In this document: positions 1-8,821 of the stretch, piece after piece | How positions within the stretch are numbered: the stretch's first letter is position 1 | Layout of the letters: every line of letters begins with the position of its first letter | Assembly (NCBI GenBank): GCA_016928435.1 | Contig: JAFGKT010000013.1 | Span: forward strand, 1 to 39,641 | Direction: 5' to 3' | Length of the DNA stretch: 39,641 nt | Source of the DNA: Sedimentisphaerales bacterium | GTDB taxonomy: Bacteria; Planctomycetota; Phycisphaerae; Sedimentisphaerales; SM23-30 | Made by a program: the position numbers and the translations under genes | The notes under the pieces: model-generated | What the model was told of the DNA's origin: nothing | Databases searched by the model: none | Seen by the model: only the letters and a program-made list of their open reading frames with translations

Positions 1-546
1 CGATTTCTAATCAATTCTGATCAAAAACGCTGAATTTTCATTCATTTTTGAACGCCTTCTCTCCCACTGTCCTACAGTTGCGCGCTCTCGATAAATCTTT
101 GCCCATCTCACCTCCCGCCGGCCGGCGCACACCTACTGCACCCGCGCGCCTGTAGCCCACCGATCCTCTCATATCCGCGTCTCAATTCCGCGCATTTGTC
201 AATTTCGCGCCCGTTTTTTACCCCCGTAACGCGGGCGCACACTTGATTATCTTTGCGTGGTTCCCGCTCCCCGCCTTCTCTTTCCTTCGTGTCCTTCAGA
301 ACCTTCGTGACCGACTCTTTCCGCTTTCCCCATCTGCGTCGGTTGCCGTTTCTCCGTGCGAAAATAATCGTCAACCATCACCTCTTATATCCCAATCATC
401 CTTCGTCATCATTGCTGTATAGGACCCGCCTTTGGCAAACTCTTTTCTTATCTTCGTGTCCTTCGTGAACTTCGTGGTTAACTATCTTCGCGGTGTTCCC
501 CTGTGGCAGCAAGGTAGGGTAGAGACTCTCAGCCCATGCTGTTAAC
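1..546. other. Gene-free, C-rich repeat-like end region
   Basis: I see no credible gene here. The stretch is pyrimidine-rich on the plus strand. Positions 3-53 match the reverse complement of 39241-39291 at about 78 percent over 51 nt without gaps. Positions 285-345 and 447-505 contain fragments such as CTTCGTGTCCTTC, which are the reverse-strand form of the A-rich GAA-repeat family found at 31900, 38700 and 39380-39510. Positions 511-543 hold a copy of the palindromic repeat family A. Short open frames in this stretch have no ribosome binding site and no recognisable protein. Confidence 0.7.
511..543 (-). repeat. Palindromic intergenic repeat, family A (copy 1)
   Basis: On the minus strand it reads CAGCATGGGCTGAGAG, then a slightly diverged stretch, ending in CCCTACCTT. 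It shares both ends with the copy at 760-789. It lies immediately downstream of the DUF6485 gene. Confidence 0.6.
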
Positions 547-741
547 TTACAGCGACCAAGCCTTCGCGAATGCCGCGAAACTACGATCATACGTTTTTTC
601 CACCTCATCCGGAAAACAACAGGCAGGCAATTGCTTGCTGCGCAGGTGCGACGCCAAACAATCACAGCACACCCCTTTGGTACCGCATCCGCTATAGCTG
701 CAATTACAATGTTCCAAATTCTTCTCTTTTTTGCATTCCAT
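547..741 (-). CDS. Small Cys-rich protein, DUF6485 family
   Basis: A 64-residue protein starting MECKKEKNLEHCNC. It has about eight cysteines, in the pairs CNCSYSGC and CCDC, followed by LPACCFPDEVEKTYDRS. This pattern of a Cys-rich half plus a LPACxFPxxxExTYDRS tail matches what I know of the DUF6485 family, whose function is unknown; the cysteines suggest metal binding. I use the ATG at 741, because the open frame only extends two codons further to a TTG. A GA-rich GCGAGAAAG lies upstream. It follows the LptG-like gene on the same strand, with 57 nt between them that contain a family A palindrome. It is much shorter than its neighbours but the family match is convincing. Confidence 0.82.
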   Translation of the reverse strand: MECKKEKNLEHCNCSYSGCGTKGVCCDCLASHLRSKQLPACCFPDEVEKTYDRSFAAFAKAWSL

Positions 742-759
742 AATCAATCGCTTTCTCGC

Positions 760-789
760 AAGGTAGGATGGGCTCTCAGCCCATGCTGT
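760..789 (-). repeat. Palindromic intergenic repeat, family A (copy 2)
   Basis: Positions 768-784 form a perfect hairpin, ATGGGCT-CTC-AGCCCAT. On the minus strand the unit runs from CAGCATGGGCT to CCATCCTACCTT. It lies between the LptG-like and DUF6485 genes and could act on the mRNA linking them. Confidence 0.65.
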
Positions 790-798
790 ATTACTTCC

Positions 799-1977
799 TC
801 ATGTCTTAACTTCATCCAGCGCCAACACCGACACCGGCACAAAAACAATGATCGGCAGCCAAGCCGCCAACAACGGCTCACTTAACACCGGCACATTCGT
901 ACCAACCAGCAGCTTGCATGCGAACGTCGCCAAATAACAACCGCCTGCCCCCAGCAGACACAAAAACACCGCTGTCTTACTGCTTCGTTGTTCGCGTGAT
1001 ACCAGCAAAGGCAACCCCATCAACAGCATTACCATATTGATAATCGGGTCCGTAAAACGAAAATGCCTTTCGCCCATCGCTTCCGCTCGGTCAGCAGGTT
1101 TCAAATTCGTTCGCTGCAAATAAGCCCCTAGGTCGCCGCTGCTCATCAAACTCTTAAAACCCGAATTGCGTTGAAGCCACAAATAATCAGCGCTCAGGTC
1201 CGAATCGTAGTATTCACGGTCCACAATCCCCGGATCATAACCAACGGTGTCTGTCGCCCGCATATTTTCATATTTACCATTGGTCAGAATCCAACGGCTA
1301 TTCTCCCCGTCCCAACGCGCCTCGTCAGCCATCAAACAACCAACCATCCGCCCCTCATCACGCTCGATCACCAGCATCCCGTACATCGTCTCCGCGTCCG
1401 GGTCAAACTGACGGGCGCATAGTAGAGACTCGCCTCGATCATTCAATAGCGATATCACCACCCGTTGACGAGATTCCGTTTCGTCATGCTGCCGTACCAA
1501 TTTGTCAGCCAGACCAGGCAAGATCATTTCTTGATCGACCACCATTACGATGTTCAAACAAAAGCCCAAAAATACTACCGGCGCTATCAACCGCTTCAAG
1601 CTCACTCCTGAAGCTAATACCGCTGTTAGTTCATTCTGTCGTGTCATCCGCATTAGTGCGAAAATCGCCGCGATCAGTACCATCACGCCGGAAAAGTCGC
1701 GAAAATACATCAATAACTGCGGCCCGTAGTAACTGGCAATCCGACCTATTATCGTCCAGGTTGTCACCACTTCGTCCGGCGAGCTTTTCTCCACAAACTC
1801 ATCGAACATCGCGAATAAATCCAGCAGCATCCTTAACGATAATAACACCGTAACCGCTACAACGTAGCTGAACAGGTACTCACGCGCCACATAGCTGTCC
1901 AGCAACTTGGGCCTCAGCTTGTACCACAACCCGTCGTATTCCAGGTTCTTCTTGCTTTTTCTTATGTTTAATGTCAT
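799..1977 (-). CDS. LptG-like permease of the LPS export ABC transporter (YjgP/YjgQ family)
   Basis: A 392-residue inner-membrane protein. After a basic N-terminus there is one membrane segment (about residues 34-56), further hydrophobic segments near 80-160, a soluble periplasmic region (about 165-300), and three C-terminal membrane segments ending near residue 388. This is the LptF/LptG topology. Motifs such as QNELTAVLASGVSLKRL (about 113-130) fit the family's RxxELxAxxAxGxSxxR signature. With LptB and LptF it would drive lipopolysaccharide from the inner membrane to the Lpt bridge. It begins 33 nt after the LptF-like gene, so the two are probably co-transcribed. No clear Shine-Dalgarno precedes the ATG. 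Which of the two is F and which is G is inferred from order and length. Confidence 0.88.
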   Translation of the reverse strand: MTLNIRKSKKNLEYDGLWYKLRPKLLDSYVAREYLFSYVVAVTVLLSLRMLLDLFAMFDEFVEKSSPDEVVTTWTIIGRIASYYGPQLLMYFRDFSGVMVLIAAIFALMRMTRQNELTAVLASGVSLKRLIAPVVFLGFCLNIVMVVDQEMILPGLADKLVRQHDETESRQRVVISLLNDRGESLLCARQFDPDAETMYGMLVIERDEGRMVGCLMADEARWDGENSRWILTNGKYENMRATDTVGYDPGIVDREYYDSDLSADYLWLQRNSGFKSLMSSGDLGAYLQRTNLKPADRAEAMGERHFRFTDPIINMVMLLMGLPLLVSREQRSSKTAVFLCLLGAGGCYLATFACKLLVGTNVPVLSEPLLAAWLPIIVFVPVSVLALDEVKT

Positions 1978-2010
1978 TGATTCTATGCGTTACTTATCAA
2001 TCTGAACCAC

Positions 2011-3636
2011 CTATTTCCGCGTCAATACCCGATACACAACCGCGTTGGCTATTCCCACCACCAGCGTACCCGACCACAAAAACAATATGCCTGCTAAGGG
2101 TCCGCTGTTGCTTTGCTCTGCTATATGCTTTCCTGTCGATATCGTCACAAAACATAATATGGCCGGCAAAAAGCTCACCCCGAACGCCGTCAGCAAATGC
2201 CCGCTCCGGAATATAATCCCCAAAGCCCCGCCCAGAGCTACCAAAACCACACAACTTACCCCAAAAGCCAAACGAAAATGCCGTTCCATTCTTATCTTGG
2301 TCGCTACCAAGGAGCATTCTTCCACCAAATCGCTGTGCATCACCTCCAATTGTACTGATGGTTCCACCAAACTCATCCCCGCTGATCCGTCCAGTACCTC
2401 CGGCAGTGTTAACGCTTCCACAGCGGATGTCACATTGCTCGGCACATCCACCTCGCCCAACGGATAGCGGTCTATATATTGCATATAAGGATCATCAACA
2501 TAATGCCATCGCACCTCTTCCAGTGTCAACGCCGCTTGCGGAACCTGCCTATCCACATTCATTATCAGTCGGCCGTTTCGAGCCTCATAAATACGTTCTC
2601 GTCCCGTCTCAGACCGCGAAATCACACTTATCGGCCAGTCTCCCGAACCAGTCAATCTACCCGGTTGAGATCCATCCGAACCAATCCCGCCGCGACGACT
2701 CGCCGAACGCAGTTCACATCGCTCAGCATTTATGGTCAATGTGTTGGAGCCTTGCTGCAATTCCACTTCGCCCGTTGTCATGAGTTGACGGTTTACCCAT
2801 TCAAAATAACGTTCCAGCGTCAACTGACCGCGATAATCGTCGAACATCTCACGAACCGGCTCAAAAAGCGTCATGTCTTCGCGTATCCGATCCAAATCCG
2901 ACAATTTTTTGAACTTAATATTATCCCGCCAAAAACTCGGGATCGGATGCCCAATTTGTGTTTCTTCGAAGAAAAGATTTCCGTTTTCACTCACTACCGT
3001 AGCATTCTGAAAACGCAAAACCACTTCATTTTGGTTTTGCCGGCCGGAGATATTTACCACTACTTGTCGGGCGGTGATGATTTCTTCGATACGCGTGGGT
3101 GTCATTCGAACTGCCGCAACCCCTATCAGCCGATGGTTTTTCGGGTCGGTCGCGTCAGCGTGGATCATTATCCCGGGAAACATATTGCCCAGCTTGCCGC
3201 TCCGCTCAATATTGCGATAAATAATCGACTCAGCATCCGCGCGTAATATCCCTTCAATTCGTTCCGTATAAGACGGTATCACATGAAACACCAGCAGTAA
3301 CGTCACTGTCCCCACCAGCAGCGCCAACGTAAACGCCGGGTACATCAGCGTCATCAGACCAATCCCGCTACTGCGGCAGGCGTTGATCTCATTCAGTGCC
3401 GCCAAACGCCCATAATTCAGCGTCGCCGCCAATAGCGCCGCGATCGGCATAACCATCGTCAACGTGATCGGCATCGTACACAACACTAATTCCGGAACCC
3501 GGGCGGGATCCACGCTAAACTCGCGCAACGGGCGCAGCATCATCCCCAACCCCAGCAACACGCTAAGGATCAATGTAGTAATCACAAATGTTTTTATCAG
3601 ATCGCGGAATATATAGCGATGGAGTGTGAAAATCAT
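2011..3636 (-). CDS. LptF-like permease of the LPS export ABC transporter, enlarged periplasmic domain
   Basis: A 541-residue membrane protein starting MIFTLHRYIFRDLIKTF, the usual LptF/G opening. Membrane segments lie near residues 14-34, 52-75 and 98-122, and three more lie in the last 90 residues. A signature LAALNEINACRSSGIGLMTL follows the second segment. E. coli LptF is about 366 residues; the extra length is all between about 130 and 450, the periplasmic region, including a Gly/Ser/Arg-rich stretch near 310-335. It is first in the operon, before the LptG-like gene, and divergent from comF. The start is supported by the family N-terminus; the ribosome site is weak (GGGAC). Confidence 0.88.
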   Translation of the reverse strand: MIFTLHRYIFRDLIKTFVITTLILSVLLGLGMMLRPLREFSVDPARVPELVLCTMPITLTMVMPIAALLAATLNYGRLAALNEINACRSSGIGLMTLMYPAFTLALLVGTVTLLLVFHVIPSYTERIEGILRADAESIIYRNIERSGKLGNMFPGIMIHADATDPKNHRLIGVAAVRMTPTRIEEIITARQVVVNISGRQNQNEVVLRFQNATVVSENGNLFFEETQIGHPIPSFWRDNIKFKKLSDLDRIREDMTLFEPVREMFDDYRGQLTLERYFEWVNRQLMTTGEVELQQGSNTLTINAERCELRSASRRGGIGSDGSQPGRLTGSGDWPISVISRSETGRERIYEARNGRLIMNVDRQVPQAALTLEEVRWHYVDDPYMQYIDRYPLGEVDVPSNVTSAVEALTLPEVLDGSAGMSLVEPSVQLEVMHSDLVEECSLVATKIRMERHFRLAFGVSCVVLVALGGALGIIFRSGHLLTAFGVSFLPAILCFVTISTGKHIAEQSNSGPLAGILFLWSGTLVVGIANAVVYRVLTRK

Positions 3637-3714
3637 GTCCCTATTGTTTCTGACGGGGGCGGTTTGTCAATGAAAATGTGATAGTTGTACTCAAACTTGT
3701 TGACTTGTAAACCC

Positions 3715-3743
3715 TTGACGTAAAATGAAATACATCGTATTGC
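3715..3743 (+). promoter_or_regulatory. Candidate sigma-70 promoter in the lptF/comF divergent region
   Basis: TTGACG, a 17-nt spacer, then TATTGC. The spacing is right but the -10 box is weak. A second possible -10 (TATACT at 3825-3830) lies closer to the comF start and has no clear -35. Confidence 0.3.
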
Positions 3744-3854
3744 CGCCATTGGGGGCTGGGCGATGATTTTTTAATGCACTTTGAAGCATGAATATCTAGG
3801 TAAAGGACTTTTTTTGCTTTGTATTATACTCGCAGGTTATGTATAAACCATTAA

Positions 3855-4712
3855 ATGGAGCTTTATAAAAACCGCAATAACCCTTCCTCTTTGGCTTCTG
3901 AATATGCTGCTAATCGGGATGTGTCGTCATCCAGGCATGCATCTCGATGGAAACGGATGCTTGAGGTTTCCGCTAAGGTACACCATGTCTTACTGGATTT
4001 GATATCTCCTCGTTTGTGTGAAATTTGTGACGAACCGTTGGCCCTGCAAGACCATGGTCTTTGTTGCCGATGCTGGCAGCGTTTTGCCGATCAGCAGAGG
4101 CTTTTGGATTACTGTCGTTTGTGTGGTCGCACAGCGGGGCGTTTTTCGTTGGTCGATGGTCGTTGCTTCCAATGTCGCAACCGGCGCCCGGCGGTTGGTT
4201 ACATGGTTCGCATTGGCACATATCAAGGCTTGTTTCGCGACTTGCTGATAAGCTTCAAATTCCACAACGGTCATCATCTGGACCGGATGTTCGGCCGAAT
4301 GTTGGCGGATGTTATTTGTGCTAATCGCGATTTACATTCAGTTGATGTGTTGGTGCCTATCCCCTTGCATTGGCGTCGTCGTATAACGCGTAGCTATAAT
4401 CAATCCGAACTGTTGGCTCACGCTGTTGCCGGCATACTCAAGAACCAGGGCCTGAATATTCCAATCAATACAAACCTTTTGCGTATTCGCAATACTATAC
4501 CCCAAAGCCTACTTCCGGTCAGTAAACGCCTAACGAATCTGCAGAATGCTTTTTTCGCTCGCTCTGAAGCGGGTTTTGAAGGCATGCATGTATGCTTAGT
4601 TGATGACGTTACAACTACCGGCACTACTCTGCAAACCGCTGCTCGGGTAATCAAGCGTGCCGGTGCCGCAAGAGTCTCCGCCGCGGTTCTTGCCGTTGCT
4701 GAACAGCAATGA
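3855..4712 (+). CDS. comF: ComF family phosphoribosyltransferase-like protein
   Basis: ComF proteins combine an N-terminal zinc finger with a type I phosphoribosyltransferase fold and help natural DNA uptake; in many bacteria the exact role is unknown. Here cysteines C55, C58, C70, C73, C87, C90, C104 and C107 form two zinc-binding clusters. The motif PIPLHWRRRITRSYNQSELLA is the ComF signature, and VDDVTTTGTT (residues 249-258) is the PRPP-binding loop. The frame opens at ATG 3855 (285 residues). A second ATG at 3957 would give 251 residues beginning MLEVSAKVHHVLLDL, which is closer to the usual ComF N-terminus, and a short GGA lies before it. The start is therefore uncertain. It converges on the DUF2284 gene with 15 nt between stops. 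Confidence 0.9.
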   Translation: MELYKNRNNPSSLASEYAANRDVSSSRHASRWKRMLEVSAKVHHVLLDLISPRLCEICDEPLALQDHGLCCRCWQRFADQQRLLDYCRLCGRTAGRFSLVDGRCFQCRNRRPAVGYMVRIGTYQGLFRDLLISFKFHNGHHLDRMFGRMLADVICANRDLHSVDVLVPIPLHWRRRITRSYNQSELLAHAVAGILKNQGLNIPINTNLLRIRNTIPQSLLPVSKRLTNLQNAFFARSEAGFEGMHVCLVDDVTTTGTTLQTAARVIKRAGAARVSAAVLAVAEQQ

Positions 4713-4727
4713 ATATTGGTGGCCTTT

Positions 4728-5375
4728 TTAATCCACCAACAGCAGTCCCATTAGCGATCCATGCTCGACGCTTGCCCCGTCAGCGTCGCTGCCGATAGGG
4801 AATATGTCCCAACCTTGTTTTAACGCTATCTTATAGCAGTCTATTCCCACCGCTTCCATCGAAGGCCTTGCCTTCAACGATCGTCGGCATTTCTCCCCGC
4901 TCAGCACCGAGCATTCAGCTTTGTAACAGAAAGTACTCTTGCAGCTGCCCGCCGCGAAACCGACCGCTAGATAGTGCCCATCATAAAACGCTGCGCTTTC
5001 AATCGCGTCCACTATATTAGCTAAAGTCTGATAAGCGCCCGCCCGCTCCTTGATTGTTTCCTTATCACGCACGATCACCGCGCCGGGCACATCGATTTTG
5101 AAAACCACTGCCTTGCGAAACTGATTGACGATCCGCTGGGTGCGGTCCGGTTTCATCGTGTGAGGCGGACAATTGGCGCAGGTCCCATACCCAAAACACT
5201 TTGGTATTTCGCACTTCAAAGTGACTCGTTCATCCACAACTACCTCAGAGGCGTTGATTACTTTGGCGTCGGTAGCGCCTTGTCCAATGGCTTGGGCGAC
5301 GTATTTGGCGCAATCGGCCTCAATGGTTTCTAGTGTCATTTCCGACTTCAGTTTTTCAATTTTTTCCGGGGGCAT
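4728..5375 (-). CDS. DUF2284 family predicted metal-binding protein
   Basis: A 215-residue cytoplasmic protein with the DUF2284 pattern: C55, C60, C66 and C69 in CEIPKC...CANCPPHT, then a second cluster CKSTFCYKAECSVLSGEKCR and the closing motif RPSMEAVGIDCYK. These cysteines probably bind iron or an iron-sulfur cluster; the family's reaction is not known. The start has a good Shine-Dalgarno (AGGAG, 7 nt upstream). It stands alone, convergent with comF. The N-terminal about 50 residues resemble an alpha/beta segment with no named domain. Confidence 0.88.
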   Translation of the reverse strand: MPPEKIEKLKSEMTLETIEADCAKYVAQAIGQGATDAKVINASEVVVDERVTLKCEIPKCFGYGTCANCPPHTMKPDRTQRIVNQFRKAVVFKIDVPGAVIVRDKETIKERAGAYQTLANIVDAIESAAFYDGHYLAVGFAAGSCKSTFCYKAECSVLSGEKCRRSLKARPSMEAVGIDCYKIALKQGWDIFPIGSDADGASVEHGSLMGLLLVD

Positions 5376-5761
5376 GGAAAACTCCTAATTCACTAATGAA
5401 TCATTTGCGTGACCTTAACGTAGCGGCTGGTACCGGGGGACGCGACCGGCGTCTCTTGCGTATCCCTAAACACGACGCTGCGGCTCCGGTCTGTTAGATA
5501 CTGTAACTAATGTTAGCATAATGAGATATGTTGTCAATCCACTTGCTGGATTGGGCCATTTTCGTTGGCTTAGCGGCCGTTGGCTGACCGGTTGTGGTTG
5601 ACAGTCTCGACAGTTTTGGCTGTATGTCTTCTATTAACAAGCACTTATGCTGTTGCAAAAAAAACTGCCTATGTCACCATTTGCCCCTAGAAATTACTGT
5701 CGTCGATGCTATACTATTGTGTCTAGGTGGTTGGCGTATTAGCCTAACTGCCCAAAACAGC
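5376..5761. other. Intergenic region upstream of tRNA-Ala and the DUF2284 gene
   Basis: No gene is supported. It must hold the minus-strand promoter of the DUF2284 gene and the plus-strand promoter of the tRNA. A TATACT at 5710-5715 is a possible -10 box for the tRNA, but no convincing -35 box is at the right distance. A small hairpin GACGC-GACCG-GCGTC occurs at 5439-5453. Confidence 0.5.
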
Positions 5762-5834
<73 letters not shown>

Positions 5835-5840
5835 TATGAT

Positions 5841-5880
5841 AAGCCCTTGTAAATCATTGATTTACGAGGGCTTTCTTTTT
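5841..5880 (+). terminator. Intrinsic terminator after tRNA-Ala
   Basis: A long hairpin, arms AAGCCCTtGTAAATC and GATTTACgAGGGCTT around a 3-nt loop, followed by TCTTTTT. It starts 6 nt after the tRNA. Confidence 0.92.
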
Positions 5881-5945
5881 GCCTAAAAATAGTGGGGAGA
5901 ATCAGGATACTGTCAAGAGTGTTGTGATTTTTATGGGATCATTAA

Positions 5946-8264
5946 CTATAGGATGTTGACGCCGGGTGGCAGTTCTGTGGTGACCTCATATGGGCCTTGG
6001 CTTTTTGCACGGAGGTGTATTGTGCAAGGGCCTTTGGGTGTCATGAGGGTTCCGCCCAGTTTGGCTGGCAGGTTACTGCTGGGAATTCGGTGTGCTGGTT
6101 TTATGCTGACATTTGAACAGGCTAGTGCCGTGGGTCTGAAACCGATGATCGACGCGAAATAATGATACAGTGGATGCGAAGACCACGCATGGCAGTCACT
6201 ACGTGTCGGCTCGGGGGTTTCAGGGAATGTCGTGAGTCCCAGCTCGATCATTTTATGAAAAGGTTTGAGTGCGGGCCAGATCAGGTCGGCTCGGCCGGCG
6301 GTGTACATGGCTTCAAAAAGATAGAATTGGAAATAATAACTGGTGGGCGCAAAGGTCTCATCGGTGATGATAGACTGCATAAGCTGTTCCGGCGAGATGA
6401 GGTCTTGGCATGAATGCGTCAGGATAGCCATGATGTTAGTGTGCTGGCTTATACTGTCGCAATCAGGCGCATCGATGAAACACTTCTTCTCTGGGTTAAA
6501 GGCAACCTCCCTAAGAACATTGGATAGAGCTGTCGCAGTGGCGGCATATTTGGTTGCAAGGGTACTGTCACCGATACGAGTGTATAGATCTGCTGCTAAC
6601 TGCAGGGCATGCAGGTAGAGGAAATTGATGAGATAGCTGGTGCCATTATCAGAATGCGGCGGGGCACCGTTATGCCAGCCGGGTCTATTGACCCAATCAA
6701 CGAATGACCAGTTTGGCAATCGTCCCAGCAGGCCGTCGTGTTTGAGATGGCGTTCATAGGCAGCCAGTATAGCCTCAACGCCGGAAAGATGGTCGATGAC
6801 AAATTCTTTATGCCCGCGCCAATACAAGAGATCGTGCAGCATTGAAATGTAGTATAGGCTAAATGGGGCAATTACTTGAAAGACTCTGCATGGATATCGG
6901 CTGCGGGTGAAGCCTGTGGCGATACGCGAATTGCCGAACGCATGTATAGCTTGTCGGGCAAGATGGTCATCATCAGTAAGAACATAAGTGAGCAGTGCTT
7001 GAATCCTGGTGTCGCCGAGATACTGCAATTGCTCATAGTATGGACAATCCATGAAGGTTTCGTTGGTGCATAACCGGAGGGTTCTGAACGCGGGCTCGAC
7101 AAGCGGGGTAAAATAGCCGTTGGTTTCAAATTTGGCATGCAGTTTCAGTGGGTATCCGGTGTATCGGTAATGAAAAGCTTCGATATCCAGAGGGTCGTCT
7201 TTTGTGGTAATATCAAGTTCGATATAACGAAAGCAACGGTACCAAAGCGGTTCAAATGTGATGTGCTGGTTTCCGTCAGGCCTAAAAATGTCACTCAAGC
7301 CAAGAATGTATTTATCCTTTACGGTATGCCTATTGGTTTTGCTCAATATATCCTTGGGATCGGATTGGAGAGCTTCCTGGTAGGTAAGTCGAATTAAGGA
7401 ATCTTTACCATTGCTTACGGTCATCTGTGGATATCCGTTTGTCAGACATCCAAGGTCAACGATTAAGCGATAGTGGCTATTGGGTTTTAGCGTGACGGAT
7501 TTGCCGTTAATGTTCTGTGGTTCGCGGCTCAATAATGTGTTTAGGTTTTTAATCTCAGTCGGCCATTGATTAGTCTGCAATTGTTGGTTGCAGCTTCTTA
7601 TTTTTCCGATCTGGTTTATATCAGCTTCAAGGGCGGGAATGCTTCTTGGTCGCATGCGCCAAGCAATAGAACAATCCGCAGCTCGATTGTCGGTAGCCAT
7701 TCCGATGACGCGTACAGGTTGATAGTCATTATCAATATGTTTTTGCTCGGGAATTAAGTCGTGTTCTGTCAAGCCGGGCATATCAAAACCATTGCCTACA
7801 AATGGGATTTCAGGTGGGGCGGCAATAACGCGATATTTGTCGAACACGCGGCACTTCCATGTCGGGCCGGTGCTGAGTTGCTGGGTATATGGTTCTTGGG
7901 CTGCGATATACAGGCCGGGGCGATCGGATATTTGGGCTCCCGGTGAATCATCGCGATCGTGCCAGGCCAAAACGGTTATGAGGTTACGGCCAGGAGAAAT
8001 CTTAGAAGTCAAATCGTAAGTATCGAAAAACCATGAAGCCAAGTCGCCCCGCTGCGGGCCCAATCCCACGAAATCGCCATTGACATAGAGCTTGTAGCGA
8101 TTGTCTGCTGTAATATGCAAAATCAATGGCTCAGCGGTTGATTGCACCATAAACGACTTGGCAAACAGCACGACTTCAAAATGCGACCCAGGATGTTGCG
8201 CCCAGACCCATTGGCCCGGCCAACTGTCCGGAGTAAATGGATAGTCGCCTGTCATTTTTAGCAT
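5946..8264 (-). CDS. GH78-like alpha-L-rhamnosidase (Bac_rhamnosid superfamily)
   Basis: A 772-residue protein with no signal peptide, so probably cytoplasmic. Residues about 15-150 form a beta-sandwich with FVGLGPQRGD and LITVLAWHD, typical of the rhamnosidase N-terminal carbohydrate-binding domain. Residues about 240-380 form a second beta domain, and 385-690 the (alpha/alpha)6 barrel. DCPYYEQLQYLGDTRIQ (406-422) is the family's active-site strip. Classical GH78 enzymes have DCPxRDE there, with Glu as the general acid; here the seventh position is Gln and Glu411 is one residue earlier. A Shine-Dalgarno (AAAGGA) lies 8 nt before the ATG. It is divergent from a sugar regulator that probably controls it. 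Release of rhamnose or a related sugar from oligosaccharides is inferred. Confidence 0.85.
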   Translation of the reverse strand: MLKMTGDYPFTPDSWPGQWVWAQHPGSHFEVVLFAKSFMVQSTAEPLILHITADNRYKLYVNGDFVGLGPQRGDLASWFFDTYDLTSKISPGRNLITVLAWHDRDDSPGAQISDRPGLYIAAQEPYTQQLSTGPTWKCRVFDKYRVIAAPPEIPFVGNGFDMPGLTEHDLIPEQKHIDNDYQPVRVIGMATDNRAADCSIAWRMRPRSIPALEADINQIGKIRSCNQQLQTNQWPTEIKNLNTLLSREPQNINGKSVTLKPNSHYRLIVDLGCLTNGYPQMTVSNGKDSLIRLTYQEALQSDPKDILSKTNRHTVKDKYILGLSDIFRPDGNQHITFEPLWYRCFRYIELDITTKDDPLDIEAFHYRYTGYPLKLHAKFETNGYFTPLVEPAFRTLRLCTNETFMDCPYYEQLQYLGDTRIQALLTYVLTDDDHLARQAIHAFGNSRIATGFTRSRYPCRVFQVIAPFSLYYISMLHDLLYWRGHKEFVIDHLSGVEAILAAYERHLKHDGLLGRLPNWSFVDWVNRPGWHNGAPPHSDNGTSYLINFLYLHALQLAADLYTRIGDSTLATKYAATATALSNVLREVAFNPEKKCFIDAPDCDSISQHTNIMAILTHSCQDLISPEQLMQSIITDETFAPTSYYFQFYLFEAMYTAGRADLIWPALKPFHKMIELGLTTFPETPEPTRSDCHAWSSHPLYHYFASIIGFRPTALACSNVSIKPAHRIPSSNLPAKLGGTLMTPKGPCTIHLRAKSQGPYEVTTELPPGVNIL

Positions 8265-8821
8265 TAGCAGATCCTTTCATGAATCTGATTTTTTAATTCA
8301 GGTTATTGGTATGAACTATGTTGTCTAGGTTGTTATCTATGAGAGTATTATAGCAGATTCTTTTATAATTTGCATGGTTTTATAAAAATATTGTTCAACA
8401 ATGCTTGATCCGACATGATTTTGTGATAATCCGCGAGTTAGTAAGTTGTTCATGTGTTTTTGCTTTTACCTTATATTAAAAGGGATACTACTGTTTTTGC
8501 GATTGATTTTAAACGTGATAATTACAGGTTTGGGTTTCAGGAATTAAATCAACGGCGACGGTGATAAGTTTATATAAAGGTAAGATAATAAAGGTTTTAT
8601 GTTATCTATGATAGGAGAGTTTTTTCTGGCAAGCTATTTTTCGTTCACTGCTTTAATAATTTTATGCAATATCTTTATTATTTACTTGATCTTGACGGAC
8701 ACAAAAGGTAAAATTGGCAATTGTTCTACTGAAGTGTTCTTGTTATTCAGGATTATCTGGTCCCTTTAGTTGAAGGCTTTGACGTATCGGCTTCCATTTA
8801 ATGTGAGGATTTTTCGAGCCC
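8265..8821. promoter_or_regulatory. AT-rich divergent control region between the rhamnosidase and its regulator
   Basis: 557 nt with no gene. It is visibly more AT-rich than its surroundings. It carries a perfect 13-nt palindrome (8390-8402). A TATAAT read on the minus strand at 8352-8347 could be the -10 box of the rhamnosidase gene, about 83 nt before its start, although its -35 is poor. CTTTTA/TAAAAG arms occur near 8460-8480. The regulator's promoter must also be here but I could not place it. Confidence 0.5.
8390..8402. promoter_or_regulatory. Candidate operator for the GntR/LacI-type regulator
   Basis: ATTGTT-C-AACAAT is a perfect odd-length palindrome, the shape LacI- and GntR-type dimers bind. 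It lies 38-50 nt upstream of a minus-strand TATAAT, in the space between the regulator and the rhamnosidase. A match to the regulator is inferred from position only. Confidence 0.4.
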
